NCBI GenBank assembly: GCA_041178325.1
Contig: JBEGVN010000051.1
Span: forward strand, 1-24,818
Length of the DNA stretch: 24,818 bases
Origin: UBA6136 sp041178325
GTDB lineage: Bacteria; Pseudomonadota; Gammaproteobacteria; Methylococcales; Methylococcaceae
Direction: 5' to 3'
The position numbers were made by a program, and so were the translations under genes. Positions 1 to 7,405 of the stretch are shown piece by piece. The stretch's first letter is position 1. Every line of letters begins with the position of its first letter. Below the pieces are notes generated by a model. It was not told the origin of the DNA and did not search any database. It saw nothing but the letters and a program-made list of their open reading frames with translations.

Positions 1-2
1 TT

Positions 3-56
3 CAACTAAAAGGAGAATCCATGCGGAGGAAAATGGCCAAAATTGACGGATCATGA
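3..56 (+). CDS. istB: istB 3' end (IS21-family helper ATPase), partial
   Basis: Only the last 17 codons lie in the window; they read QLKGESMRRKMAKIDGS and then TGA. The LxGxSMRxK pattern is typical of the extreme C-terminus of IstB, the AAA+ ATPase that regulates target choice by the IS21 transposase IstA. The call is strengthened by what follows immediately: repeated GTGTTCAC-type motifs and a terminal CA, as expected of the right end of an IS21-family element. The ATPase motifs and istA would lie left of the window. The identification rests on a short peptide plus context, so it is moderately sure. Confidence 0.55.
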   Translation, partial: QLKGESMRRKMAKIDGS

Positions 57-150
57 ACACCTGAGATACAAAATCAAACAACGTAATGCACCGGATAACG
101 CGTGTTCACCATCACGCAAGAATAGGTGTTCACGATCGCAGGAATACGCA
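49..150 (+). mobile_element. Right terminal region of an IS21-family element
   Basis: Two imperfect direct repeats begin GTGTTCACCATC at 102 and GTGTTCACGATC at 126. They share a downstream GCARGAATA block. An inverted copy, GATCATGAACAC, lies at 49-60 directly after the istB stop region. IS21-family elements carry multiple subterminal repeats of this kind and end in CA. The sequence GGAATACGCA at 141-150 is therefore the likely outer end. The left end and the target duplication are outside the window, so the exact tip is inferred. Confidence 0.55.
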
Positions 151-1615
151 CAAGAACAACTTGCCCAATTTCAGTGCCACCTTGAATGCGCTCCACATTG
201 AGTTCGAAAAGCACTCGAAGAAATACGAAAAAGATGGGGTCTCCAAGCTAACAGCCTTCATTTCAAATGCTGGTGGCGTTGTTGAGTTAGCAAAAACGGT
301 TCCCGCTGAAGATGATGACAGCAAGCTACCCCCCATCGACCGCGCAAAGCTGTTGGCTCTTACTGAAAGCATCCGCGAAATGTTACTCAAAGAGGCTGTA
401 GTCTGTAGTCGCGGGTCCCCACTTCCAGTCCTTCCGATCCAGCAGTATTTTTCGCTTGGCTACCAGAATCACAGCCTGCTTTTGGTCAACAAGACTGAAA
501 GGGGTGTTGGCTGGTTTTCTACATGCGCAAACCCCAAGCTCATACAGGAAGTGCTCGTAGATGCTGTGAGGCGACGATTTGATTTACAGCATCCTAAAGT
601 TCGGCCTTTGCTGGAGCTGATTCAGACCCAATCGCTGCCCAAGCATCTTGCTGGACTATCGGCTGGGCTCGTTGAAAAGCATGAGGTTGAGGGCTGGGGC
701 AAAACGAAATTCAAAGCAGAGCGCCGTGTTCTGTTCGTCAGGGATACAGGCGAATTTGTTTTAAGTCCGATGAACGCTCAGTCTGGCGTTGTCAGCATCG
801 TAAAGCCTGATGCGACCGGATTGCCACGTCAGCTTGATAAGCCATTCTTTGCTGATTGCGCACACGATGTTCTTGTTCTGCCAAGCGTATTAGAAAGCGT
901 TGAGGCGAACATGCTCCATGAGTTTGATTTCAACGTTTACGACGCGGGGCCACTTTCGAGCATTCCTAAGTACTCAGAAAGGAACAGCGCATCGCATTTG
1001 ATGAGATTCAAGCATCGAGCAGACAATTCTAAGAGCTTCAATGTTCCTTTCTGGCCGTGCTACGACACATTTGATCAGCCGCAATATCAGTTGATTAGGG
1101 ACCCGGACTACAAGGCCAAGCCGAAATGGAAAGCAAACTTGTCCGTTTTCTGGTTCCAACAGCTTGCGGATGTTTTCCTCGATAAGTGGCTGGCAGGGCA
1201 TGGAAAGCACCTCAAGCGTAAGCATCAATACACGCTTCGGCTGATATTTGATCGTGAGTCATTGGGCTTTGAGTTTGTGTATCGGGATGGTGAGTTTGAA
1301 AACTACGAACTGGACATCCCGCTGGAGTCATCAGCTACATGCTCAAGTGCGGTCGTTAGCCTTTTTGCGTCCAAGGACCTTGTTCCAGTTTTGCGGAGCA
1401 TCGCTTATCTTCAAGCAGATTCCAACATCGCACTTGAGCTGACTGATGACTTGTTACGGTTAAGTTTTACAACTGTTGGGCCGGGTGGCAGCAAGCATGA
1501 GATTTTGGTTCCAACGCTGGATGCTGAAGGCAATCGAGCAAGGGCGCCATTCATGCTTTACCAGCCAACTATCGTTGCTGATGAGTCCTCGCAGAAAGTT
1601 GAGGCCGAGGCGTGA
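86..1615 (+). CDS. Unrecognised ~500-aa protein coupled to a TGT-like enzyme (N-terminus altered by IS21)
   Basis: I do not recognise this 509-codon protein. It has no signal peptide or membrane segment, so it is probably cytoplasmic. The first ~22 codons (86-150) read through the IS21 end (MHRITRVHHHARIGVHD...), so the native start was probably lost. TTG at 161 is the nearest in-frame alternative after the element. Residues ~30-110 look helical and charged. Residues ~383-492 alternate short strands and helices (FEFVYRDGEFENYELDIP, then a LFASKDLVPVLRSI helix, then IALELTDDLLRLSF). This is reminiscent of a sliding-clamp/PCNA-type domain, but that is only an impression. The stop codon overlaps the GTG start of the next gene by 4 bases, which implies coupled translation and a shared function. 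It may be a specificity or DNA-tethering partner of the base-exchange enzyme (inference). Confidence 0.7.
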   Translation: MHRITRVHHHARIGVHDRRNTHKNNLPNFSATLNALHIEFEKHSKKYEKDGVSKLTAFISNAGGVVELAKTVPAEDDDSKLPPIDRAKLLALTESIREMLLKEAVVCSRGSPLPVLPIQQYFSLGYQNHSLLLVNKTERGVGWFSTCANPKLIQEVLVDAVRRRFDLQHPKVRPLLELIQTQSLPKHLAGLSAGLVEKHEVEGWGKTKFKAERRVLFVRDTGEFVLSPMNAQSGVVSIVKPDATGLPRQLDKPFFADCAHDVLVLPSVLESVEANMLHEFDFNVYDAGPLSSIPKYSERNSASHLMRFKHRADNSKSFNVPFWPCYDTFDQPQYQLIRDPDYKAKPKWKANLSVFWFQQLADVFLDKWLAGHGKHLKRKHQYTLRLIFDRESLGFEFVYRDGEFENYELDIPLESSATCSSAVVSLFASKDLVPVLRSIAYLQADSNIALELTDDLLRLSFTTVGPGGSKHEILVPTLDAEGNRARAPFMLYQPTIVADESSQKVEAEA

Positions 1616-2892
1616 AGAAGCCTGATTTTGCTGTCTACTTGCCCGCCGTTAATACGCTTTACGCGCAGGCTTTAACGGCTGAACTTCCAGCTAAAAGACC
1701 ATTTCCCAAGGGCTTATCGCTGAGCGATTTGGAATTTTGGAACGAGAGTGCTGGACGCAACCTCTGGCATTACCCGTACTTTCTCCATTCAGTTGGGCAG
1801 TACAAAGTAGGCGAACTTGCTGATAACGCCGTTACGCGAAGAGGTAGAACAGATGGCGTGATGGTCGGTGACAGTGGCGGTTTTCAGATTGGTAATGGAA
1901 ACCTAACTGGACTTGTTGGGCTTGAACCTCAAATGGACCCGGACGATGCTTGCGCTGCTTGGCGTGAGAATGTTGATGCGCGTCTTTGGATCATTAACTG
2001 GTTGGAAACTTACTCCAACTTCGCGATGACAATCGACATGCCACTGTGGGCGACTACGCAAGATGGCAAAAACTCACCCTTTCATCGTTGTAACCATGAG
2101 CAGCTGACCCAGCTTACTGTTGAAAATCTGCGCTTCATCGATAGTCATCGGCAGGGCAGAACAAAGTGGCTCAATGTCCTACAGGGCGCCACTACCGAAG
2201 CAATGGCAGATTGGTGGGATGCGGTTAAGTGGTTCAAGTGCTCCGGTTACGCAATGAGTAGCAGGGGAGCAAGAACAGCTGGAATTGAAGCCTTGCTGGT
2301 TCCTTTGTTATTGATGCGCGATCAGAAGGCATTTGACACTGGAAAGGACTGGATACACTTGCTTGGAGTCTCAACGGCTCCTTGGGCTGTGGTCCTGTCT
2401 GCGATTCAGTCGGCTTTGCGCTCTTCAGCCAATACAGAACTGACTATCAGCTTTGATAGTGCATCACCCTTTCAAGATGCCGGAATCAGGGAGCAGTACG
2501 TCACAAAACCGGATTTTCGAAATGATTTGAAAAGCTGGACGATACAAAAGTTCGAATGTCCGCAAAGTAGGCTTCATGTGGTGAGTGATGATCCTGTGCC
2601 TTTCAGTTCAGCCATCGCAGACAAGCTGACATTAGCGCATTTGAGCATCAAAGACGGTATGTACGAGCCAGGACAGTTCGACATCATTAGTCGTGCCCTG
2701 TTGTCGAACCACAATGTCAGGATTTATTTGGATTCCTTTGATGAGGCAAATTGGCTCGTTCAAAAAAAGTCACCGAAAGTGCCATCCATCATTTCAGAAG
2801 TAGTTGGCATGATTGATCGCGTATTTAAGGCTGAGTGTTGGAAGGATGCCCTTGCGAAAGAACCCAGCCATGCCAAGGCCTTCAGAGGGTAG
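1612..2892 (+). CDS. Divergent queuine tRNA-ribosyltransferase (TGT)-fold / DpdA-like base-exchange enzyme
   Basis: 426 aa with a GTG start overlapping the upstream TGA (GTGA). TGT-family enzymes swap guanine for a 7-deazaguanine in tRNA; DpdA relatives do so in DNA. Visible landmarks are GDSGGFQ with D87 (general acid/base), TIDMP with D142 (base recognition), VLQG at 189-192, SGYAMSS at 211-217 in place of the usual GYAIGGL, LLGVSTAPW at 250-258, and FDSASPFQDAG with D282 (nucleophile position). The CxCx2C zinc site found downstream of the nucleophile in standard bacterial Tgt is absent; only two isolated cysteines remain in the last 140 residues. The enzyme is thus divergent and probably not the housekeeping Tgt. 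No preQ0 synthesis genes are in view, so the base donor and the nucleic-acid substrate are unknown. The TGT fold is confident; DNA as substrate is inference from the mobile context. Confidence 0.8.
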   Translation: MKKPDFAVYLPAVNTLYAQALTAELPAKRPFPKGLSLSDLEFWNESAGRNLWHYPYFLHSVGQYKVGELADNAVTRRGRTDGVMVGDSGGFQIGNGNLTGLVGLEPQMDPDDACAAWRENVDARLWIINWLETYSNFAMTIDMPLWATTQDGKNSPFHRCNHEQLTQLTVENLRFIDSHRQGRTKWLNVLQGATTEAMADWWDAVKWFKCSGYAMSSRGARTAGIEALLVPLLLMRDQKAFDTGKDWIHLLGVSTAPWAVVLSAIQSALRSSANTELTISFDSASPFQDAGIREQYVTKPDFRNDLKSWTIQKFECPQSRLHVVSDDPVPFSSAIADKLTLAHLSIKDGMYEPGQFDIISRALLSNHNVRIYLDSFDEANWLVQKKSPKVPSIISEVVGMIDRVFKAECWKDALAKEPSHAKAFRG

Positions 2893-2900
2893 CCCATTCG

Positions 2901-2942
2901 CTATTACTTAAATTCAGTAATAGCTATAGCAGTTCGACTGCT
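2901..2942 (+). terminator. Two adjacent hairpins after the TGT-like gene
   Basis: A perfect 8-bp stem CTATTACT/AGTAATAG (2901-2908 with 2916-2923) is followed five bases later by a perfect 6-bp stem AGCAGT/ACTGCT with a TCG loop (2928-2942). They start 8 bases after the TGT-like stop. Neither is followed by a T tract, so they are not textbook intrinsic terminators. They may act as 3'-end structures or be part of a recombination site, since an integrase remnant begins right beside them. Confidence 0.4.
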
Positions 2943-2945
2943 TGC

Positions 2946-2998
2946 TGGCCTACTGTACTAAGGACAAGCGACGATGGGCATATCAGGATATGATGCCG
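2946..2998 (-). pseudogene. Remnant of a tyrosine-recombinase 3' end
   Basis: Read on the minus strand this stretch gives IIS*YAHRRLSLVQ*. It aligns with IMSLSGHRRLSSVQEYL around the second catalytic histidine and the tyrosine nucleophile of the recombinase at 4379-4951. Two in-frame stops break it. At DNA level 17 bases (AGGACAAGCGACGATGG) are identical at 2961-2977 and 4441-4457, in the same orientation. This is the leftover of a second integrase copy, or a duplicated recombination target that lies inside the integrase gene. No start codon or upstream catalytic region is present. Confidence 0.6.
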
Positions 2999-3105
2999 CA
3001 AATATCCATATCAGCAGATTTTCAAAGAAAACAAGAGAAGATTGTTTTCTAAAGGTTTTCTCAGATAAAAATAGCAACTAATTCTAAATATTTATGGAGT
3101 GAAAA

Positions 3106-4356
3106 ATGCCATTCTCAAAAATTATTGTTCTTGCGACGCTTTCAGCGGGTTCATTACATGGGGGGCAGTGGATCCAGCAGTTAGAGCCTGGAGACTTTAA
3201 CAGAGATGGGGTAGTTGACTTCGTTTTCACGACTTCTCAAGAAGCAGGATTTAAGCCGGTTCAGCCGCGTTTCTATCTTGGAAATAAATCCAGAAAGTGG
3301 GTGGAGAGCACTCAGGCTCTATTCTCTGGGAGTGTTCCTCGAGTGTTCTACTTGTCAAGAATTTCTGTTAGTGACTTCAATAAAGATGGGGCAAGCGATG
3401 TTTTTGCCCCTGATAATGGCGCTGATGCTCCACCTTATCCTGGCGGTATGGACTACCTATGGATATCTTCAGTTGATAAAAAACTAGTTGATCAGTCACT
3501 GACACTACCGCAGATTCGGAAAGCTTCCCATGGTCTATCAGTTGGAGACATCAATCATGATGGATACAAAGACGTTGTAGTTAATAGCTTTGCATTAAAA
3601 GACCGTTCGTATGATGGCCATCCCACAGACTTTGTTTATCTGAATAACAAAGCTGGCGGATTCCTGGATATATCAGGTAGTGCGATACCTAAGAGAGTGG
3701 CTTGGGCTGGCGGTCACAGCGCGTCTGCGATTGGGGACTTTAATGGTGACGGGTGGGGTGACATATTCCTTGGAGCTATCATTAGTCCTACTCAACCTTA
3801 TGATAAAACGTCAAGAGTATTGATTAATAATGGCTATGGCGCCTTTGAGGATGACTTGGTTTATGACGTTCCTCCTCCTCCGGTAGCCGAGCCCCTAGTG
3901 GTTGAAGCGAAGTCTTTTGATTTAAATAATGATGGATATGATGACCTTCTCCTTTCTCACACAACTATTATAGGGGGTTCTTCAGGGCCTGGGTACGACA
4001 AGGGATATATTCAGATTCTTATTAGTGATGGAAAGGGCGGTTTCACAGATGAGACAAATCTTAGGTACCCGCAGGACCCTAACAAAAAGGGCTCTTGGTG
4101 GAAATTTATTCGCTTAGCAGACATAAATGGTGATGGGATTACTGATGTGTTTTTAACAGGGCAAGACACAAAGGTATCTGGGAAGGTTTTGATTAATGAT
4201 GGAAAGGGGTACTTCCAAGATAGGTTCACTCTAAGTAAATATGCGGAGTCTGGTACCACAATAGCTGATATTACTGGAGATGGTAGGCCAGAAATTGTCT
4301 GTATTGATGAGAAAGGAAAGGGTAGGATTATTGCGCTCGTAAATGATATCAGGTGA
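3106..4356 (+). CDS. Secreted FG-GAP/VCBS repeat protein (seven-blade propeller)
   Basis: 416 aa with a short hydrophobic N-terminus (IIVLATLSAG) consistent with Sec export. Seven Asp-rich calcium-loop repeats of DxNxDGxxD type are spaced about 60 residues apart: GDFNRDGVVD (~29), SDFNKDGASD (~89), GDINHDGYKD (~147), GDFNGDGWGD (~210), FDLNNDGYDD (~271), ADINGDGITD (~338) and ADITGDGRPE (~387). Seven such repeats predict one complete integrin-alpha-like beta-propeller. These proteins usually bind surfaces, polysaccharides or partner proteins outside the cell. A GGAG ribosome site lies 8 bases before the ATG. It has no visible anchor or sorting tail. The gene and its AT-rich leader look lower in GC than the flanks and are bracketed by integrase sequences, which suggests recent transfer. 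The exact ligand is unknown. Confidence 0.85.
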   Translation: MPFSKIIVLATLSAGSLHGGQWIQQLEPGDFNRDGVVDFVFTTSQEAGFKPVQPRFYLGNKSRKWVESTQALFSGSVPRVFYLSRISVSDFNKDGASDVFAPDNGADAPPYPGGMDYLWISSVDKKLVDQSLTLPQIRKASHGLSVGDINHDGYKDVVVNSFALKDRSYDGHPTDFVYLNNKAGGFLDISGSAIPKRVAWAGGHSASAIGDFNGDGWGDIFLGAIISPTQPYDKTSRVLINNGYGAFEDDLVYDVPPPPVAEPLVVEAKSFDLNNDGYDDLLLSHTTIIGGSSGPGYDKGYIQILISDGKGGFTDETNLRYPQDPNKKGSWWKFIRLADINGDGITDVFLTGQDTKVSGKVLINDGKGYFQDRFTLSKYAESGTTIADITGDGRPEIVCIDEKGKGRIIALVNDIR

Positions 4357-4378
4357 TAAGAGGTATTTACATTTTTGG

Positions 4379-4951
4379 TTAAAGTAACTCCACAGCCTGT
4401 CTTCTGTGCTCATCTGTCACACTCAAGTACTCTTGGACTGAGGACAAGCGACGATGGCCAGATAGCGACATGATTGTGTGAATGCCTACCGATTTGTTGG
4501 CAAGCGTTGTAATGAATTCCCTGCGAAAGCCGTGACTCGAGCAGCCATCCAAGCCCACTTCACGGAACAGTCGGCAGAAGAAACCAGAAATTCCATTCGC
4601 CGTAAATCCGCGCATTGAATTTTTCTGCGTGGGAAAAAGGCTCTGCTCGGGGCTTATGATCTTCATGCCCTCGATGTACGCGGCCAGCTCTTTACACAAT
4701 TTGGAATTGATCAAAACGGATCTGCCTGACTTGCCCTTGGTTTGCTGTGCTGTCAGGTAGATTTCGTTTTTGATTTGGCCTTGGGCGTCGACGACATCTT
4801 TGATTTTGAGCGAAGCGGCCTCACAAGCTCTTAGTCCCGCGTAGCGCATTGTGAAAATCAGCGCCTTGTTCCGGGCGGCATGGGGGCGGGTGGCAATATG
4901 GTCAAGTACGCGCCTCAACTCCTGCTTGGTCAAAATCCTCGCTTTCTTCAT
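4379..4951 (-). CDS. Short tyrosine recombinase/integrase
   Basis: 190 aa covering only the catalytic domain of the phage-integrase family. R41 lies in GLRACE, a candidate lysine in TKGKSGR (72-74), the HxxR box is H140-G-F-R143, then SGHRR with H166, and the nucleophile is Y175 in VQEYL. All catalytic positions appear intact. The N-terminal core-binding (SAM-like) domain of normal XerC/D-type or island integrases is missing, giving a size like the FimB/FimE inversion recombinases. The start is supported by a GGAGG at 4960-4964, eight bases upstream. Its 3' end faces the VCBS gene with only 22 bases between stops. A broken copy of its 3' end lies on the far side of that gene. It could move the VCBS segment or be a degraded island integrase; activity is untested. 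Confidence 0.85.
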   Translation of the reverse strand: MKKARILTKQELRRVLDHIATRPHAARNKALIFTMRYAGLRACEAASLKIKDVVDAQGQIKNEIYLTAQQTKGKSGRSVLINSKLCKELAAYIEGMKIISPEQSLFPTQKNSMRGFTANGISGFFCRLFREVGLDGCSSHGFRREFITTLANKSVGIHTIMSLSGHRRLSSVQEYLSVTDEHRRQAVELL

Positions 4952-6182
4952 CTTCTGATCCTCCGAATTACATGTAAGGTTGGCTTACAGCGTAATTTCT
5001 GCGGTTCTGTGAGGACAACCTAAAATGAAGATTGCGTAACCCCATGAAATAAAACGCTGTAGAGCCGAAATCGCAGGGTCTAACTAATCCTTGCGATTCT
5101 TGTATTTAGCGTCGAAGTTCGGATTCTGGCTGTTAACTGGAAGGGCAGAACGACAGCGTCAACAGCATCAAAAAGTGCTGGACTCGCTATCCAAGCCAGC
5201 CCATGCGCAAGATCAGGCGCTGTTGCTTCTTGTCGTGCGTTCGTCCGAAATTGGTCCTGTGCTTGTAAATTTCTGCTGCGCAAAAAATTGCTGGGAAGTA
5301 CTTGAAGATTCGGGCTGGCATTTTGATCTCGGTACCCCCTGTCTGTTGCTCGATCATGGAGCCCGGAACAAAAGGCAGAACATTTCATTTGTTTCAAAGG
5401 GGCATTGAAGAGCTGCGCTGCGCTTGCTTGCCCTTCACCATGTTCGATGAAGCTCGCAAAACTCGCTTCATCTCACATTGCTCGGACATGTCTCACAGTC
5501 CTAAGAATCAAAAATCCTGTTGATGTATTGCTGTTCTTGAATCTTTCTGTAGATCCTTGAGACATAACTTCCCCCTTTCGGAGGAAGTAAAAAAAGGTCT
5601 TTCTGTGAGTCCTCTTCGCATCCAGCTTTACAACGTAACAGAGGCGGTTGGTCTGTACCTCGCGTTGCCTTCTTCCGTAGGAGTTTTGAAGTCCTACACC
5701 AACGGTACCCGCGAAAATACAAGCCGGAGCATCTACGCGAGCCTGAGAGCACATCGCACAATCAAAGCGATGTCCCAGTCTTTAGCCTTACTAAATAAAA
5801 GTGCTGATCAGCAGCAAAATCCGTTCTTTTGGCATATCGGATCAACATCTGGTGGGGTAGTTGCTGCTGGTGCGCTGTTGTCGCTTGGTGTCCTCCCCCG
5901 TCCTCTGCGTGAAGTGTTGCCGCTTGTTTCAAACCCGCAAGCTCGGATATTTCAACAGTTGTCGTGCCTGTCCAACTGCCCGCATCGTGCTTTTCCTCTT
6001 GCTGTGCGGGTCGTTGGTTTGCCTAAAAGCGCCTGTGTTGCCTTTGTCATTTTTATTTATACGAATTACAGGAAAGGCTGAAGAAATGTGGTTGTAGCCG
6101 TGGTTGCTGGCAAATTCCGGTTGTCCAGGCCGAAGTTCTGAAAATACGCTCATGGCTCATTCAACAAGATCGAGGACGAGCA
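4952..6182. other. 1.2 kb stretch without a convincing gene
   Basis: Several open frames exist on both strands (for example 5091-5408 +, 5557-6081 +, 5473-5754 -). They overlap each other, lack good ribosome sites and give peptides with no recognisable motif. The longest, 5557-6081 +, would encode 174 aa with an odd cysteine-rich, hydrophobic C-terminus; I give it about 0.15 as a real gene. A GGAGG-like site for the integrase sits at 4960-4964. A short hairpin ACTTCC/GGAAGT lies at about 5568-5588 and is followed by an A run. No repeats, tRNA or CRISPR are visible. It may be decayed coding sequence. Confidence 0.5.
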
Positions 6183-6626
6183 ATGAGCATTTTGAGTTCC
6201 CTGAAATTAGTCGCAGCGACCACGCAGCCGAAGGCAAATGGCATCCAGCGACAGCGTAATAAGTTGGCTGCGAAATTGGACGAGCAAATTGAAATGGCAT
6301 CGGCAAAACAATTGGGCGCCAACTACGCTCCGCGCATCGTTAAGTCCGTTACCAATCCAGCAACTGAGCAACGTGTCCAAGTCGAAGCGTACAAACGAGT
6401 GCGTCCGTGGTTTTGGGTGTCGGCTGCTGGGGGCTACTGCTTGAATATTCGGTATGGCAGCAAGGTGATTGAACTGGCCAAGGGCAAAAACGCCATTGAA
6501 GCAGCCGATCTGAAGACGCTCATCGAAGCATTAGGAACGGTCAAAAGCGCGGTACTGGCAGGGGAGCTGGATGCTGAAATTGAAAAAGCATCGGGCGCAC
6601 TTCGATCTGGATTCGGTAAGAAGTAG
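6183..6626 (+). CDS. DUF6641 family protein
   Basis: 147 aa. The opening (MSILSSLKLVAA, then RQRNKLAAKLDEQIEMA) and the later blocks YAPRIVKSVTNP, RPWFWVSAAGGYCLNIRYG and VIELAKGKNAIE match the pattern I know for DUF6641, small proteins common in proteobacterial islands and integrative elements. Their function is unknown. The N-terminal third is basic and helical, and the middle is a small beta-rich WFW/LNIRYG segment. There is no signal peptide. A purine-rich GAGGA lies about ten bases before the ATG. It is followed by another small island gene on the same strand, so the two may be co-transcribed. Confidence 0.7.
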   Translation: MSILSSLKLVAATTQPKANGIQRQRNKLAAKLDEQIEMASAKQLGANYAPRIVKSVTNPATEQRVQVEAYKRVRPWFWVSAAGGYCLNIRYGSKVIELAKGKNAIEAADLKTLIEALGTVKSAVLAGELDAEIEKASGALRSGFGKK

Positions 6627-6678
6627 CAATCGAAGGCAAGGAGCTAAATACAAGGAAAGTAATGGAGACCTTTGTTTT

Positions 6679-7083
6679 ATGCGCCTTGCCGAATTTTCCT
6701 CTGCCCAAGATCAGTTGGCTCTGTGGAAGCTCATCAGCGATACCGTTTGGTCCAGCATCAATGCCCAAGCCAAGCAGCAAGCCCAAGTCGCGGCTCAACA
6801 AAAGCGCATCGTAAAGCCCAAGACGAAAGTAGCCAGCAAGGTCAAAATCCCACGGCCACCAGCACCTAAGCCTTTACCTCAACCCAAGCCCTTGTATCAG
6901 GCAAAAGCAAAACCCATCAAGCCGGCCCCGACGAAAGTTGACCCCGCATCAAAGCGTCTGCCGAGCCAATTGACAGCAAAACCACCGAATCCCAGTACAG
7001 CAAAAATGGACACGGGCGTGGTGCCGAGGGGCATAGCGACAATGAATGCCCTAGCCAATCCCGCTATTACTGAAAATAAGTAA
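6679..7083 (+). CDS. Small Pro/Lys/Ala-rich hypothetical protein
   Basis: 134 aa from ATG 6679, chosen because GGAGA lies at 6664-6668, ten bases upstream. A longer in-frame reading from 6571 would overlap the DUF6641 gene. The N-terminal ~30 residues (MRLAEFSSAQDQLALWKLIS) look folded and helical. The remainder is low-complexity, rich in Lys, Pro, Ala and Gln, with KPKTKVASKVK and PKPLPQPKPL patches, and is probably disordered and nucleic-acid-binding by charge. I do not know its function. It follows the DUF6641 gene by 52 bases and probably shares its transcript. Confidence 0.6.
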   Translation: MRLAEFSSAQDQLALWKLISDTVWSSINAQAKQQAQVAAQQKRIVKPKTKVASKVKIPRPPAPKPLPQPKPLYQAKAKPIKPAPTKVDPASKRLPSQLTAKPPNPSTAKMDTGVVPRGIATMNALANPAITENK

Positions 7084-7099
7084 TAACTTTTCGACAAGA

Positions 7100-7279
7100 T
7101 CAAAGCTGCCGAACACTCCATACGTGTACCCGGCCTCCATACTGTGCTTCAATCATTGCCTGTGCTTGTTGGCTCATTACGGCAGTCACAGTCGTCGTCA
7201 GATAGCTCAAGTTGCTGTCGGTCTGTGTTTTGGCGTCGTCGTAATAAACGGTAAATGAAATCTCAAAGGTTCTCAGCAT
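7100..7279 (-). CDS. 59-aa conserved-looking hypothetical protein
   Basis: Starts at MLRTFEISFTVYYDDAKTQT with a GGAG ribosome site five to nine bases upstream of the ATG (minus strand). The frame stays open further upstream to 7471, but that extension reads as noise. The protein ends AMIEAQYGGRVHVWSVRQL. The strand-rich start and helix (MSQQAQAMIEAQYGG) suggest a small alpha/beta fold. Function unknown. It converges on the Pro-rich gene with 16 bases between stops and diverges from the IPTL-CTERM gene. Confidence 0.55.
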   Translation of the reverse strand: MLRTFEISFTVYYDDAKTQTDSNLSYLTTTVTAVMSQQAQAMIEAQYGGRVHVWSVRQL

Positions 7280-7405
7280 CACTTGCTCCGGTTGTTTTGA
7301 TCCCAAGCAAGTGTGTGGTCGATGGGCTGGAGTGGACAACCAGAAATGGATCTGGGACAAGTGAGCGGCAATTTCTTGGCAATCAATCAATTTGCGGTTT
7401 CGAAT

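Noticed and set aside
102..150. Two direct repeats as a small CRISPR array
   Set aside because: Only two imperfect units directly abutting, with no spacers; they fit IS21 terminal repeats better.
5557..6081. 174-aa open frame
   Set aside because: No ribosome site at a sensible distance, no motif, and competing frames on the other strand; kept only as a note in the gene-poor stretch.
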